64,000 nucleotides of DNA from Tetrastigma voinierianum (Eukaryota > Streptophyta > Magnoliopsida > Vitales > Vitaceae), in contig JAEQBH010000033.1 in the NCBI GenBank assembly GCA_016808115.1, forward strand, positions 930,001-994,000. Direction: 5' to 3'. This document shows positions 35,190 to 45,035 of this stretch, in pieces. Made by a program: the position numbers and the translations under genes. Positions within the stretch are counted from its first letter, which is position 1, and each line of letters opens with the position of its first letter. The notes below the pieces were generated by a model. It ran no database searches. It was not told where the DNA came from and saw only the letters and a list, made by a program, of their open reading frames with translations.

Positions 35190-35538
35190 CACCCTATTTG
35201 GGCCTCACTCTCTAACTAGGAACACGTTTAACTCCGGTCGTGTCGAGGTAATCTCCATGGCTCCTAACACCTTCTCGATCAGAACCCAGAATGTCTACCA
35301 CCCATCTGACATCTTTTCCCCTATGAATGTCTTCCGGAGGATGATGCAGCCCTAAACCTCTCGGGGTTACTAGGATTTCCCCGACCACCGCTTATGCTAC
35401 CAGGCGATAAGAGCCTTCGCAACACCCACGGCCTCCAAAGGCCCGCTGATCAAATGCCTAAGCAGCCGGGTCGCTTGCTGTTGGTGCCTGACTAGTGCCC
35501 CGTGGACGCCCTCTACGTCCTCGTCTTCTACTAGCCAT
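35190..35538 (-). pseudogene. Chromovirus gag remnant, copy D
   Basis: The probable start at 35538 gives MASRRRGRRGRPRGTS, a basic gag N-terminus, followed within 30 residues by a stop. Further on, KTFIGEKMSDG and LIEKVLGAMEIT segments can be read with frame changes. Most of gag, including any zinc knuckle, is deleted. Confidence 0.6.
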
Positions 35539-35602
35539 TTTCACATGTCAAATGGCAACAAGACCATGTATCCTTTCATTTCGCCTAACTAGCAATGCAC
35601 AT

Positions 35603-35622
35603 GCCACTACTAGTAGATCTGA
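35603..35622 (-). other. Possible decayed primer-binding site, copy D
   Basis: The minus strand reads TGGTTGTATCAGATCTACTA, which resembles TGGTATCAGAGC with a 2-base insertion. If correct, the 5' LTR would extend from 37629 to about 35630, close to the 3' LTR in length. Confidence 0.35.
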
Positions 35623-35899
35623 TACAACCATGAACCGACTGCTTTACTTTCCTAAGTGGCGCTAACTTCCAACCACTCAATTCATTTATTCCGAGCAAAA
35701 TTCTAAGCTTTCATGTTCATTTCATTATCCATATCCCTAAGGTTATATAGCTCTCAACTTCCAGATTCACCCCTCGCTTTCCTAAGTACACATTACACCA
35801 TGCATATAGCTTCCTACGCAAATCAAGAACACGATTTCACTAATAATTAAATACAATATAGCATCTCTAAGGCATAAACACGTACTCGACATTAATTCA

Positions 35900-37134
35900 T
35901 ACATTCTACTCAAGAAGCAAGAATCAATTTCGCAAGATTAAAAATATCATTTTCAATCCAAATTTTATTTCAAAAATTTTATTTTTGAAAATTTTATTTT
36001 TCGAAAATTTTATCAAATTTTATTTGATTTGATTTTATTTTTATTTAATTTAATAAATATTTTTTTTTTCGGAAAATTTTGTGATGAACAGTGTTCATGA
36101 ACTAGGTTCACGAACAATGTCCAAAAATCGACTAAGGAACAATACCGAGTCAAACTTATCGAAGGTCAGGGCCTGAGGTGCAGAGTGTTTCGCTTCGCGC
36201 AGCTTCGCACGCTACAGCGTTTCGCGCCAAGGCGCGCTTACCGCTTTCGTTGCTGCTGTTGCGCCTTGGCTTCCTGCTCGTTGCGCGCTTGGGCTATAAG
36301 CTTCCGCTTCGCTTCATAAGGCTGCCGCTTCGCCGCTTTCGCGCGCTTCGCTGCCGCGGTTAATGCCAGCGCTTCGCCAAGGCGGGCTTCTAGCGCCGCC
36401 AGACTTTCCGCGCGCTTGGCCGTGTAGCGCTTCGCTGGTCGCAGCGCTTCGCCGCTTACCCATGTCAGATCGGGCGACCCAGTCTTCCCCAAGCTCTCAC
36501 ACAATACGCTTAGGCTAAGATACAAACCTCTGTTGCCCACCAAACTGTATATTATAATACGCTTTCCGCTATAGCAGCCTGTGCCGCCTCTATTCCAATA
36601 CACTTGACCCTCTTGCAATACACAATTTCAACAAGTTCTTTCTCTCGCAATACAAAACCGGTACAATACAAATTTTTCAATATAATTTGGCAAGAGTCAA
36701 TTGCTCGCACCAATTCTTTTCCTATTATATTATTTTTTTTCTTATTTCCAAAGAATGAAAATTAAAAAAAAATCATTTTTCATCATTTTTTTTTTCATTC
36801 TTCTGTACACACTTCAATAAATTTATAAAAGCTTATTTAAAAACCCTTTCTTAAATTTTACACCATATAAAACCTTAGAAAATTATTTTCTCACCTCATA
36901 ACCAAATAAATTTATAAAATTTATTTTTTTTTTTCCGCTTTTCCAATCGAAAATTTTTTCTCCACTCAAATAAATTTATAAAATTTATTCTTCCATTTTC
37001 TTCAATTTTACTACTTGTAAAAATCTTAGAAAATTATTTTCTCCTCCTTATAACCAAATAAATTTAAAAATTTATTTTCTTTGCTTAAAATTTCTTTTCT
37101 CATTTTCGACAACCCAAATAAATTTTTGTTCCAA
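35900..37134. other. Anomalous AT-rich tract with an embedded GC cluster
   Basis: It occupies the place where the R/U5 part of copy D's 5' LTR should be, but shows no similarity to 30267-31850. Left (35940-36075) and right (36700-37130) parts are AT-rich with AAAATTTTATTTT words and repeated AAATAAATTTATAAAATTT palindromes (near 36817, 36904, 36967 and 37057). In the middle lies the GC cluster 36178-36480. Origin unknown. Confidence 0.6.
36178..36480. repeat. GC cluster of CGCTTCGC / GCGAAGCG words
   Basis: About 300 bp with at least ten occurrences of CGCTTCGC or close variants, plus GCGCGCTTGG and CCAAGGCG words, many self-complementary. It yields a 126-aa Ala/Lys/Arg/Gln-rich ORF on the minus strand (36618-36238) with no recognisable domain. 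The composition differs sharply from the flanks. Confidence 0.8.
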
Positions 37135-37629
37135 GAGGCACACCAGTATCCCCTTCCTTCATATTTCCTCACGTTGGTCTTTTGAATTTGTGGGAGATGA
37201 GTGACTGTAGCACATTTTTACCTTTGGTAATTTAAATCAATTTCAAAAAACGAATATTTCGGGTCCCTTCATTTCCCGTATTTGATATTCTCGACACTAT
37301 TTCGGCCGGTCTATTTTCATTATTTCACTCATACCACTTATAGTACATGAGTACTTGTTATGTGTGACTTTGCTCGCATCGAATATCGTTTACTCAAGAC
37401 CTCGAAAAGCGACATGCCTCGAAAACGTGCAACTCCGACCGGGGCCTCATAACATATTACGAGCTTATGTTGAAGGCTGGGGATTTCTCGCGAGACCCAT
37501 CTAACCGGTAACCGCTTGTCATCCGGGAGATCTAGAGAATAAATTCCGTATTTAACCCGAAATACAATTTTGTAATCGAAATTACGATTTTGCCCTTATT
37601 CCAGAAATTGGAATTTCTCGGGTCTTACA
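37135..37629 (-). repeat. 5' LTR of chromovirus copy D, outer (U3) part only
   Basis: It matches 31857-32318. Shared words include CACGTTKKYCTTTTGAATTT, GTGGGAGATGAG, GGTACATGAGTACTTGTTAT (one base differs) and GAGAATAAATTCCG. Homology stops abruptly at about 37135. Confidence 0.82.
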
Positions 37630-38112
37630 CTCCCCCTTTCTCCAATGCCTTCTTCACCTAATTCTCTCACAGTGAAACATAGAATGAGATCCACTCATTC
37701 CTCCAACAACATCTAGACTCTGATATATCAAAATTCTCCCCATAAAACCCATGTATACATAAAAATGATAAAATAACACTCAATCCCCATGGAAATTCCT
37801 CGACCCTTGAATCTTGAACTTCAGCTCTGTTATGGTCTATGGAGACACTTTGAAACGTCTTTTAGTCCCCTTTTCATTCTCATGATTCAATATCTCTTTG
37901 AATATTCGTGTTTATCTCCATAAATATCTAATCAAATATTTTGATATGGCTTCATATATCTAGATTTTATCTCTAGATTTATCTCCTTAAATATTTTGAT
38001 TTATCTTCATAAATATCTCCTCAAATATTTTGAGTGATTCAAAGTACATAATCTGCTAGAAAATGAGACCTAAAGTTTTGCCTAAGATTATGCTAACACA
38101 TTATCTCTAACA

Positions 38113-38334
38113 AAATCTAGTTTTAATTTCCCTTTATTGTTTCCTTTCATATTATACATAAAAGTTGTTTATTTATTTATTTTTATAATGAACAAACTTT
38201 TACAGTTGAATGAAAAAATTATATATTTTAAACTTAAATTGAATGTACATTAGACTATATATTACTTATATTGAAGTATATAGAGTAAATAATCAATGCA
38301 ATATTAATTACCTACAATGCCTAAATTTTAAAGT
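38113..38334. other. AT-rich flank between the copia relic and the inverted-repeat element
   Basis: I see no features beyond AT-rich sequence. AAATC directly follows the copia LTR end and could be its TSD, but the other side is truncated. Confidence 0.5.
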
Positions 38335-38575
38335 GGAAAAATAATGTTTACATCCTGAACTTTTCGGACTTTTATGAATATGTCTTGAACAAAAAAAGTT
38401 TCTATTTAAATATAACAACTTTCATTTTAATTGATTTTCTAGCCTTGATAACCCGAACCTAGCTGTCTTTCTACGTGGCAAATACAAGTAGATGTGGTAA
38501 AATACAAAACAACGTCGTTTTGTATCGATGGAAGAACCATGTCCAAGTAAGCAAAAACGACATCGTTTTCTTCAT
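38335..38575 (+). repeat. Left terminal inverted repeat
   Basis: Compared with the reverse complement of 51349-51130, shared blocks in order are TGGAAAAA, TCCTGAA, GAACAAAAAAA, TTTTAATTGAT, CCTACGTGRCAAATACAAG (TCTACGTGG here), TGGTAAAA and GCAAAAACGACATCGTTTT. By eye the match is roughly 70-75% with gaps. It contains two palindromic CGTCG-type words, AAAACAACGTCGTTTT and AAAACGACATCGTTTT. Confidence 0.8.
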
Positions 38576-38789
38576 TCCAGTTAAATCAAAATCATATTTT
38601 CCCTTTCTTCTTCTTTGATCATTTGAGGATTAGGTTTTAGAGGAATAAGAAGCCTACAACATGAATAAGAAGCCTGCAGCAGAAAGCCTATGTTACCCAA
38701 AATGGGAAAATCTATGCTTACAGTTATGCAAATGCAAGGCATTCTTGCTGAATATTAGTGATGGGATTTACCATTGTTACCCAAAAACC

Positions 38790-40456
38790 TGTAATAAACG
38801 GCATCAAAAAAAGAAAAAAGAAAAAAGAAAAAAAGACAAAAGGGGGGTCATTTTATAAATATTAAAAGTGAAAGGGGGCTATGGGCAATTATTGGGAAAC
38901 TTATAATATAAAATAATCTTTTCATCTTTCTTCTCACACCCTAGCCTCATATCACGTTTTTGCCTTTTCTCCCTAGAAGAAAGATAAGAGCATGGATCCA
39001 AGGAGGGATTAAGTAATTAAAAACACCAAAATCCCAAGTATTTTCTTCTTCCTTTGATGGTAGTTGTGCTTTCAAAAGTCACATTTGAAAACTTAGGGTT
39101 TCCAAAATTCTAGATCTAAAGCCTAAGGCTTTCAAAAATTTCAAATATGAAACTTAGGATTATTCAGGACATATAGAAAACAAAAAATTGTGATCTCTAA
39201 CCCTTAAAACTTAGATCTGAACGCCTAAGGTTTTTTGAATTCTAAATCTGAAAGCCTAGGGTTTTCTAAAACTTCAAATATGAAACCCTACAAATATAGG
39301 GAATACAAAGTATTGAGAAAAAAATTTATTATGAATTGATATTTGACGTGTTTTGGCTATTCTAAGGACTGCTAAAAACTAGATTTAATACTCGAAATGA
39401 TTTTTCTTCAACAATAAATTTAGAAAAAAAAAATCCCTAATTTTGGAGATTTAAGGGATTTAAAAAGATTGAAATTTAGGATATGGAGGCTTTTCGAAAA
39501 TGCCTAACTTATTAGAAAACTCTTAAGTTAAAGAAATTATTTTTAGAAATTTTTAGGTTTAAATGTTCGGGTTTTAGAAAAAATAAAATAAAATACTAGG
39601 AGAAGTAAACCCTAATTACAAAAGAAATATATATATATATATATATTATATATATTACTATAGTTTAAATTCTTATTTGTTTAACTAAATCATATGTATA
39701 GAGCAAATACATGATTTGTATGAAAAGTATGTGTTTATCAATTGTTGAAAAAAAAAATGTGCATTGGTTTCTATAGGCCCCGTCAATGGGTGATAGTAGT
39801 TTGTAAGCCTCATCAATGGGTTATAGTAGTTGGCAAAAAAAAAAAAATTGGAATGAATATTTTTGAGAAGTAAAGGTGTATTATGAAAGTAAGTATATAT
39901 ATAAACTAGTTTTTGCATTCATGAATTTTATAGGATTTGTGAAGAAAAAAAAATGTTATATATCCGAATTGTGAATTTAAGGTATGCAATCCATAAAATT
40001 GCATTAAAACCTCTTATTGGGCTTTTAGCCCACTCTTGTTGATTAAATATTTTCAGGTACTATAGAATCTGATGAAGAGTGATGCTGGGTAGGAACGGAA
40101 TGCGGTTAATGATATGGAGTGGAAGCATTGAAGGGATAAACAAAAAAAATAAATAAATAAAATTAAAATAATAATACCAGGGATTTGTTAGTCTATTTGG
40201 TGGTTTTGGATAAAGTGGTTACACAAGTTTATGTTTGGAAGACTTTATTGTGGATTTTTGGGAGGAAATTAGTGTCTGAGAATTTTATTTATTTATTTTT
40301 TATTTCCAGATGTGGATTCAATTTTAGTTATGGTGATATATAGTCTAAACATGATTTTGTGAAGAAGATTTTTTTTGTGATATTCACATATGGGATTTTA
40401 AGTCCTCATATGTGAAATGACAGTAATGCCCCTTAAAATGGAATTGGGGTGTTACA
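38790..40456 (+). repeat. 5' LTR of chromovirus copy E
   Basis: TGTAATAAACGGCATC at 38790 to AATTGGGGTGTTACA at 40456 (1667 bp). A poly-A/AAGAAAAAAG tract follows the start. The middle holds several CCTAGGGTTTT-like repeats (39090-39290). No coding sequence. Confidence 0.92.
38902..38916 (+). promoter_or_regulatory. Possible TATA box in the LTR of copy E
   Basis: TATAATATAAAATAA lies about 110 bp into the LTR, followed about 30 bp later by a pyrimidine-rich TTCTTCTCACACCC block. The same arrangement is kept in the 3' LTR near 45147. Confidence 0.35.
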
Positions 40457-40458
40457 TA

Positions 40459-40477
40459 ATGAGTATCGAGGCAGTCA
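40459..40477 (+). other. Decayed primer-binding site, copy E
   Basis: ATGAGTATCGAGGCAGTC, three bases after the LTR end, resembles TGGTATCAGAGC plus the downstream bases of initiator tRNA-Met complement sites in chromoviruses. Confidence 0.55.
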
Positions 40478-40696
40478 GGCTGATATAGGGGTCTATTAGT
40501 TTGGCTCGGCAGGGGTGTTGGGTTGTTTGGCCTACTTGATCATGGGACACATTGAGAACGTTGTGTTTGCATGGGGGTGTTTGTCATATCCCACATCGGA
40601 TAGGGGAGAACTTTCCTAAAACTATATAAGTATGAGCTCCTCTCAACCAAGAAAACACAAGAACCTTGCAGTTGATCAAATAATTCATCAATCCTG
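40478..40696 (+). other. Leader remnant of copy E
   Basis: No coding frame. It contains TGTCATATCCCACATCGG and TATAAGTATGAGCTCCTCTC (40584-40660), words that resemble the promoter-proximal part of other small plant LTRs, so a fragment of another element may be embedded here. Confidence 0.4.
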
Positions 40697-41470
40697 GGTA
40701 TCATCAACTAAGGGTGAAGAGTGAAGACATATTAAAGACTGCTTTTCGCACCAAATATAGACACTATGAGTTTTTAGTGATACCATTTGGGTTGACTAAT
40801 GCCCCATCAGTCTTTATGGATTTAATGAATAGGGTTTTCAACCCTTATCTGGATAAATTTGCTGTGGTTTTCATAGATGATATACTAGTGTACTCAAAGA
40901 GATAAAGAAGAGCATAAGCACTTGGGTTGTTTCTCTGAGCCTTAAGAGAGCCTTGACTTTTTGCTAAGTTTAAAAAGTGTGAGTTATAGTTGGATCAAAT
41001 TCCCTTCCTCGATCATGTAGTTTCTAAGGATGGAATTTCAGTAGATTTAGGAAAGGTAGAGGCAGTGTTGAGTTGGAAGAGACCTACCACGGTGACTGAA
41101 GTTAGAAGCTTTTTGGGCATGGCTAGTTATTATAGACGGTTCATTGAAGGTTTTTCCAAAATATCTCTACCACTTACTAGGCTCACTCAGAAGAATGCCA
41201 AGTTTGAGTAGAGTAAAGAGTGTCAAGGTAGTTTTGAGGCACTGAAGAAGAAGTCGATATCGGCTCCAGTGTTGACAATTCCATCTGGTACAGGAGGATT
41301 TGTTGTTTATAGTGATGCATGACGCCAAGGTTTAGGTTGTGTGCTAATGCAGCAAGGGAAAGTGATAGCATATGCCTCTAGGCAATTGAAACCATATGAA
41401 CAGAATTACCCCACTCACGACTTAGAGTTGGCAACTGTGATTTTTGCACTAAAAATTTGGAGACATTAGC
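40697..41470 (+). pseudogene. Chromovirus RT / RNase H remnant, copy E
   Basis: It opens mid-RT with GYHQLRVKSEDILKTAF. 40714-40905 reads YEFLVIPFGLTNAPSVF and VVFIDDILVYSKR with both catalytic Asp residues. After a frameshifted stretch, 40990-41211 reads FLDHVVSKDGISVD and SFLGMASYYRRFIEGFSK. RNase H follows with VVYSDA, GLGCVLMQQGKVIAYASRQL and NYPTHDLELA (41305-41440). Single-base changes create the stops, for example after YSDA. Confidence 0.9.
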
Positions 41471-41639
41471 ATGCCATGAGATTTGTGAGATTTATCTGAT
41501 TCGAGTTTGAAATATTTATTCTTCCGGGGCTAAATATGAACAGCGAAGGTGGATTGAACTTCTTAAAGATTATGATTGTAGCATTTTATATTATCTTGGT
41601 AAGGGTGTGTGCGGCTTGCTCCATGCCTTAAAAGTAGAA

Positions 41640-44600
41640 AACCATATGGTTATCATTGCTGAGAGATATTGTAGGTTGAATTGTTTCTTGACTTGAATGA
41701 TTCACAAGTTCAATTCCAAGCTTTAGAATATGGAATTTTGTTAGCTAATTTTAATGTGCAACCAGACCTAAGCAAGAGGATTAAGTCCTCACAAAAGGAT
41801 GACCCAAAGTTAGTAGTCATCATGGATAAGGTGAGGAAAGGGGGAAAATATGATTTTATACTAATGGATGATGACACTCTGAAATTCAAGAATAGATTTG
41901 TATACCTCACATTGGAGGGCTAAGGGAAGAGCTCCTAAAGGGATTTCACAACTCTAGATTTATAGTGCATCCTAGGGGGGACAAAGATGTATAATGATAT
42001 GAATAAATTGTATTGGTGGCATGGATTAAAACTTGATATTGCAGAGTTCATAGCATAGTGTTTGGTTTGCCAACAAGTGAAAGTTGAGCACCAACACCTA
42101 GGGGAAAGTTGCAACCCCTCTCCATTCCTGAATGGAAGTGAGAGAATTTTACCATGGACTTTGTCTCAGGATTACCTAAATCCTCAAGAGGTAATGATGC
42201 GGTATGGGTGATTATCGATAGATTGACAAAGTCAGCTCATTTTCTACCAATACGAACTACATTCACTTTGGATAAATTAGCCTCCTTTTATGTTAAAGAG
42301 GTTGTCATGCTACATGGAGTTCCAGTGTCCATTGTTTTGGATAGGGATACTTGTTTTACTTCCAAAATTTAGAGGAGCTTGCAAAATCTCTTGGGACCCA
42401 ACAAAATTTGAGTACTACATTTCACCTGGCTGATGGTCGGGTCGAGAAAGAGTAATTGATTTTAGAGGATATCTGCGACTGTGTTTTTATTTTGGAGGTG
42501 TTTGGGAAGATCATATGCCCTTAGTTGAATTTGCTTATAATAATAACTTTAAACAAGTATTGGGATGACACCATATGAAGCCCTTTATGGAAGAAAATGT
42601 AGATCCCCAATTTGTTACGACGATGTGGGTGAAAGGAAACTTTTGGGTCCAGAATTGGTTCAGGTGACTACGGAAAATATTCGATTAATACGGGAAAGGT
42701 TGAAGACTGCCCAAAGTCGATAGAAAAGTTATGCAGACAATAGGAGGCGAGAATTGGAATTCCAAGTGGGTGACCACATTTTCCTAAAAGTGTCACCATT
42801 GAAAAATGTGATGAGATTTGGAAAGAAAGGAAAGTTAAGTCCCAGATATGTGGGACCATTAGTGCTTGAGAAGGTAGGTACCTTAGCATACAAAGTGGTA
42901 TTGCCCCAAAGGTTGGGAAGAATACATGATGTATTTCTTGTGTCATCACTAAGGAAATATGTTTATAATCCTTCTCATGTGTTAGATATTGAACCCATTT
43001 GTGAAACCCCGGAAAATTCTAATTTTTTGAAAAAAGGTAAAACGATAATTTTGGTCAAAATCCGGAATTTTTCTAGATCTCGGATGACAAAAGAGACTTC
43101 ATTATTGGAATTCTCTAGTGAAATCTAGCTACCCGCGTTGAAGTTAACTGGCTGTTAGGTCGAGGTCGAATTTCACGTTTTCGGCGTCGAGTGGTGCGGG
43201 ACCGTGCGCTATGGTCGCTCGAGAGATGCCACGTGTGCCAATGTAGAATGATTGAACATTAGCTAAAATGGGACCCATAGAGACATGTGGTAACATGGTG
43301 GAGTGAAAATCCATGGTAGATGGATAAGAGGGATAAGGAAATCCTAAAGCACCAATTGGAAGAGAGTGAGGCAAGAAGTAGCGAATTCTCTTGGCCACAA
43401 GCCTAGGCCCAAGGTGATTTGGGATGGAAAGGAAGATAGAGAAAGAGTAAACCAAGAAAGAGAGAGAAAAGAGGAGAGATTTTATAGTGAGAAGCTCTCA
43501 CTTCTCTCTAGAATTCCCGGTTATTGGTTCGTGAAACTCCGGCAAGACAAGAGGAAAAGTTGATCCCCACTGCAAGAGCTACGCGTGGGTACCGGTATTG
43601 GGGAGTTTTGGCAACTCCGGGAGGTAGGGGTTTTCTCCTACTTGATTTATTCTTTTCCTAAGAGCCATTTTAATGGTTAGGGATGTTTGGGGGCCGGAAT
43701 GGTTATTCATTTGGTCCTAAAAACTTGGACTTAATGGCGAAATCCCTATAGTGGTTTTGGAGAGTCCCGAAACTGACCGTGGACTGTTTGTGTGTGGCTT
43801 TATGTGTTGATATGTTATTGCTATGATTGAATAACATGTGTGTTGTTGGTGTGATGCTTTGGCAACTCTAAGATGGACTGTCGGTTTGTTTATTAGTCCA
43901 TGTGAGCTAATTTTGAATGTTATTGCTATGAATGAATAACACATTGCTTTGTGTGAATTTCATTAATATATGCTTGCTTGATATATTAACATGAATTATT
44001 GTGAAATGGCATATTGCATTTCATATGCACTAGGTAACCTAGGACAGTAGGTGTGAGTGAGTACATAACATGAAAAACATGGTTGTCAAATGAATTTCAT
44101 GGGAAGATTTTCCAAAGAATTACCTTAGAGAGTTGTCCAACAACTCATCTCTTGAGGACGGTTCCAGACTGCTTCAGAAAGAGTTATCCACAATTCACCC
44201 TGAGGGTCGGCCCAATAGAATTTATCGTAGGGTCTGGTATTATGTTTTCAAGAACAAAACCTTTGTTTTTGAAAAGGCTTCTACACTTGGCTTGTGTGCA
44301 TGCGCGAGAGCCTGGAGCGGCTCAAGATGGGACGGGTGAGTCACATTCTCATCCATAGTACGTAGACATTCAGTAAGATCGTATGTTTCATTTGAATGTT
44401 GAAAGACAAAGAGCACTTTATGCGGGAGTAAACCCATGTGGTAGATTATCACTACTAGGCTTTGCTCACCCTTGCCGTGGATCCCCTTCAGCATGTGAGA
44501 GTTTCGAAGACTCCGCACTCCTTAGAGGCCGGGATTATGAAGCGGGCTGGACTGTGGCCTTGATTCATGTTTTGTGTATATATTAGAATAAACTAGTTTT

Positions 44601-45014
44601 AATATATGTTTTGTATTAAGAGTGATATAATAACTCTTGAATCTATAGAAATGTATGGTTTTGTAACTGTATGGATGAGTATGTATGATGGGTCCTATTG
44701 GGTCATTTTACTCATGTATGGGTCTCATGATATGAGACACACAGGTTTTCCGCAGATTGACGGTGGTCAAAGGGACCCTCGGGTTTTGGGGTGTCACACC
44801 ATTCAAGTGGATAAAAATTTGACTTATGAGGAATATCCTATTTGAACTGTTGTTAATGCTGAAAAATGTTCTTCGTCGTGCAATTGTGAAACTATTAAAA
44901 GTCCAATGGAATAACCATGAAGAATGGGAAGGAACATGGGAATTAAAAAGCGAAATAAATGAGAAGTACCCGCATTTCTTTCGTAACCCAGGTATGTCAA
45001 GTTTAGAGGACTAA
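41640..45014 (+). pseudogene. Chromovirus integrase and C-terminal domain remnant, copy E, split by a solo LTR
   Basis: 41681-41923 holds the linker. The zinc-binding module follows near 41965-42080 (GGTKMYNDMNKLYWWHG, CLVCQQVK). 42154-42372 is the catalytic core with DFVSGLPKSS, WVIIDRLTKSAHFLPIRTTF and HGVPVSIVLDRDTCF (two Asp). 42530-42600 gives the TPYEALYGRK part after frame change. 42754-42999 is the C-terminal domain (FQVGDHIFLKVSP, FGKKGKLSPRYVGP, SLRKYVYNPSHVL). The sequence is then cut by 43000-44798 and resumes at 44804 with QVDKNLTYEEYPI and NNHEEWEGTWELKSEI, the chromodomain-like tail. Confidence 0.9.
43000..44798 (+). mobile_element. 1.8-kb solo LTR inside the integrase of copy E, TSD CCATT
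   Basis: TGTGAAACCCCGG at 43000 to TTTTGGGGTGTCACA at 44798, with CCATT at 42995-42999 and 44799-44803. The integrase C-terminal frame is continuous across it when one CCATT is removed. It has the LTR family landmarks (CTAGATCTCGGATGAC near 43074, a GAGAGAGAAAAGAGG tract near 43460, AACTCCGGGAGGTAGGGGTT near 43612). No coding sequence; the ORFs within are spurious. Confidence 0.95.
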
Positions 45015-45023
45015 ACTTCTTTT

Positions 45024-45035
45024 AAGGAGGGAGGA
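45024..45035 (+). other. Polypurine tract of chromovirus copy E
   Basis: AAGGAGGGAGGA immediately precedes the 3' LTR start TGTAATAACCG. Confidence 0.88.

Larger units (their letters stand above)
30267..37629 (-). mobile_element. Chromovirus copy D, 7.4 kb, TSD CTCCC
   Basis: The termini are TGTGACGCCCC (30267) and GGTCTTACA (37629), flanked by CTCCC at 30262-30266 and 37630-37634. The minus strand carries, in order, a U3-like LTR segment (37629-37135), an anomalous 1.2-kb AT/GC-patchy tract, a possible primer site, gag, protease, RT, integrase, C-terminal domain and a 2.05-kb 3' LTR (32318-30267). Coding parts are short and frameshifted. It interrupts the copia LTR. The two LTRs are homologous only in their outer 490 bp or so, which is unusual. 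Confidence 0.9.
29640..38112 (-). mobile_element. Small Ty1/copia relic, its 5' LTR split by chromovirus copy D
   Basis: Minus strand: LTR start TGTTAGAGATAATGTGTT at 38112. The LTR runs to 37630, is interrupted by the 30267-37629 insertion, and continues from 30266 to 30077, ending CTTTCA; net length is about 670 bp. Next come a 2-nt spacer, the primer site at 30074-30061, only about 280 bp of internal DNA, a purine tract and the second LTR start (TGTTAAGGATAATGTG at 29794), which is truncated near 29640. The block AGTACATAATYTGCTAGAAA appears in both LTRs (29726 and 38044). Confidence 0.78.

Noticed and set aside
36238..36618. 126-aa Ala/Lys/Arg/Gln-rich ORF, coiled-coil-like
   Set aside because: The composition follows the GCGAAGCG cluster, no family is recognisable and its left end is the repeat itself. 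I kept only the repeat as a finding.
40584..40660. Separate small LTR element with a TCCCACATCGG start
   Set aside because: Only about 80 bp of suggestive sequence and no second end or TSD, so it was mentioned only within the leader region.
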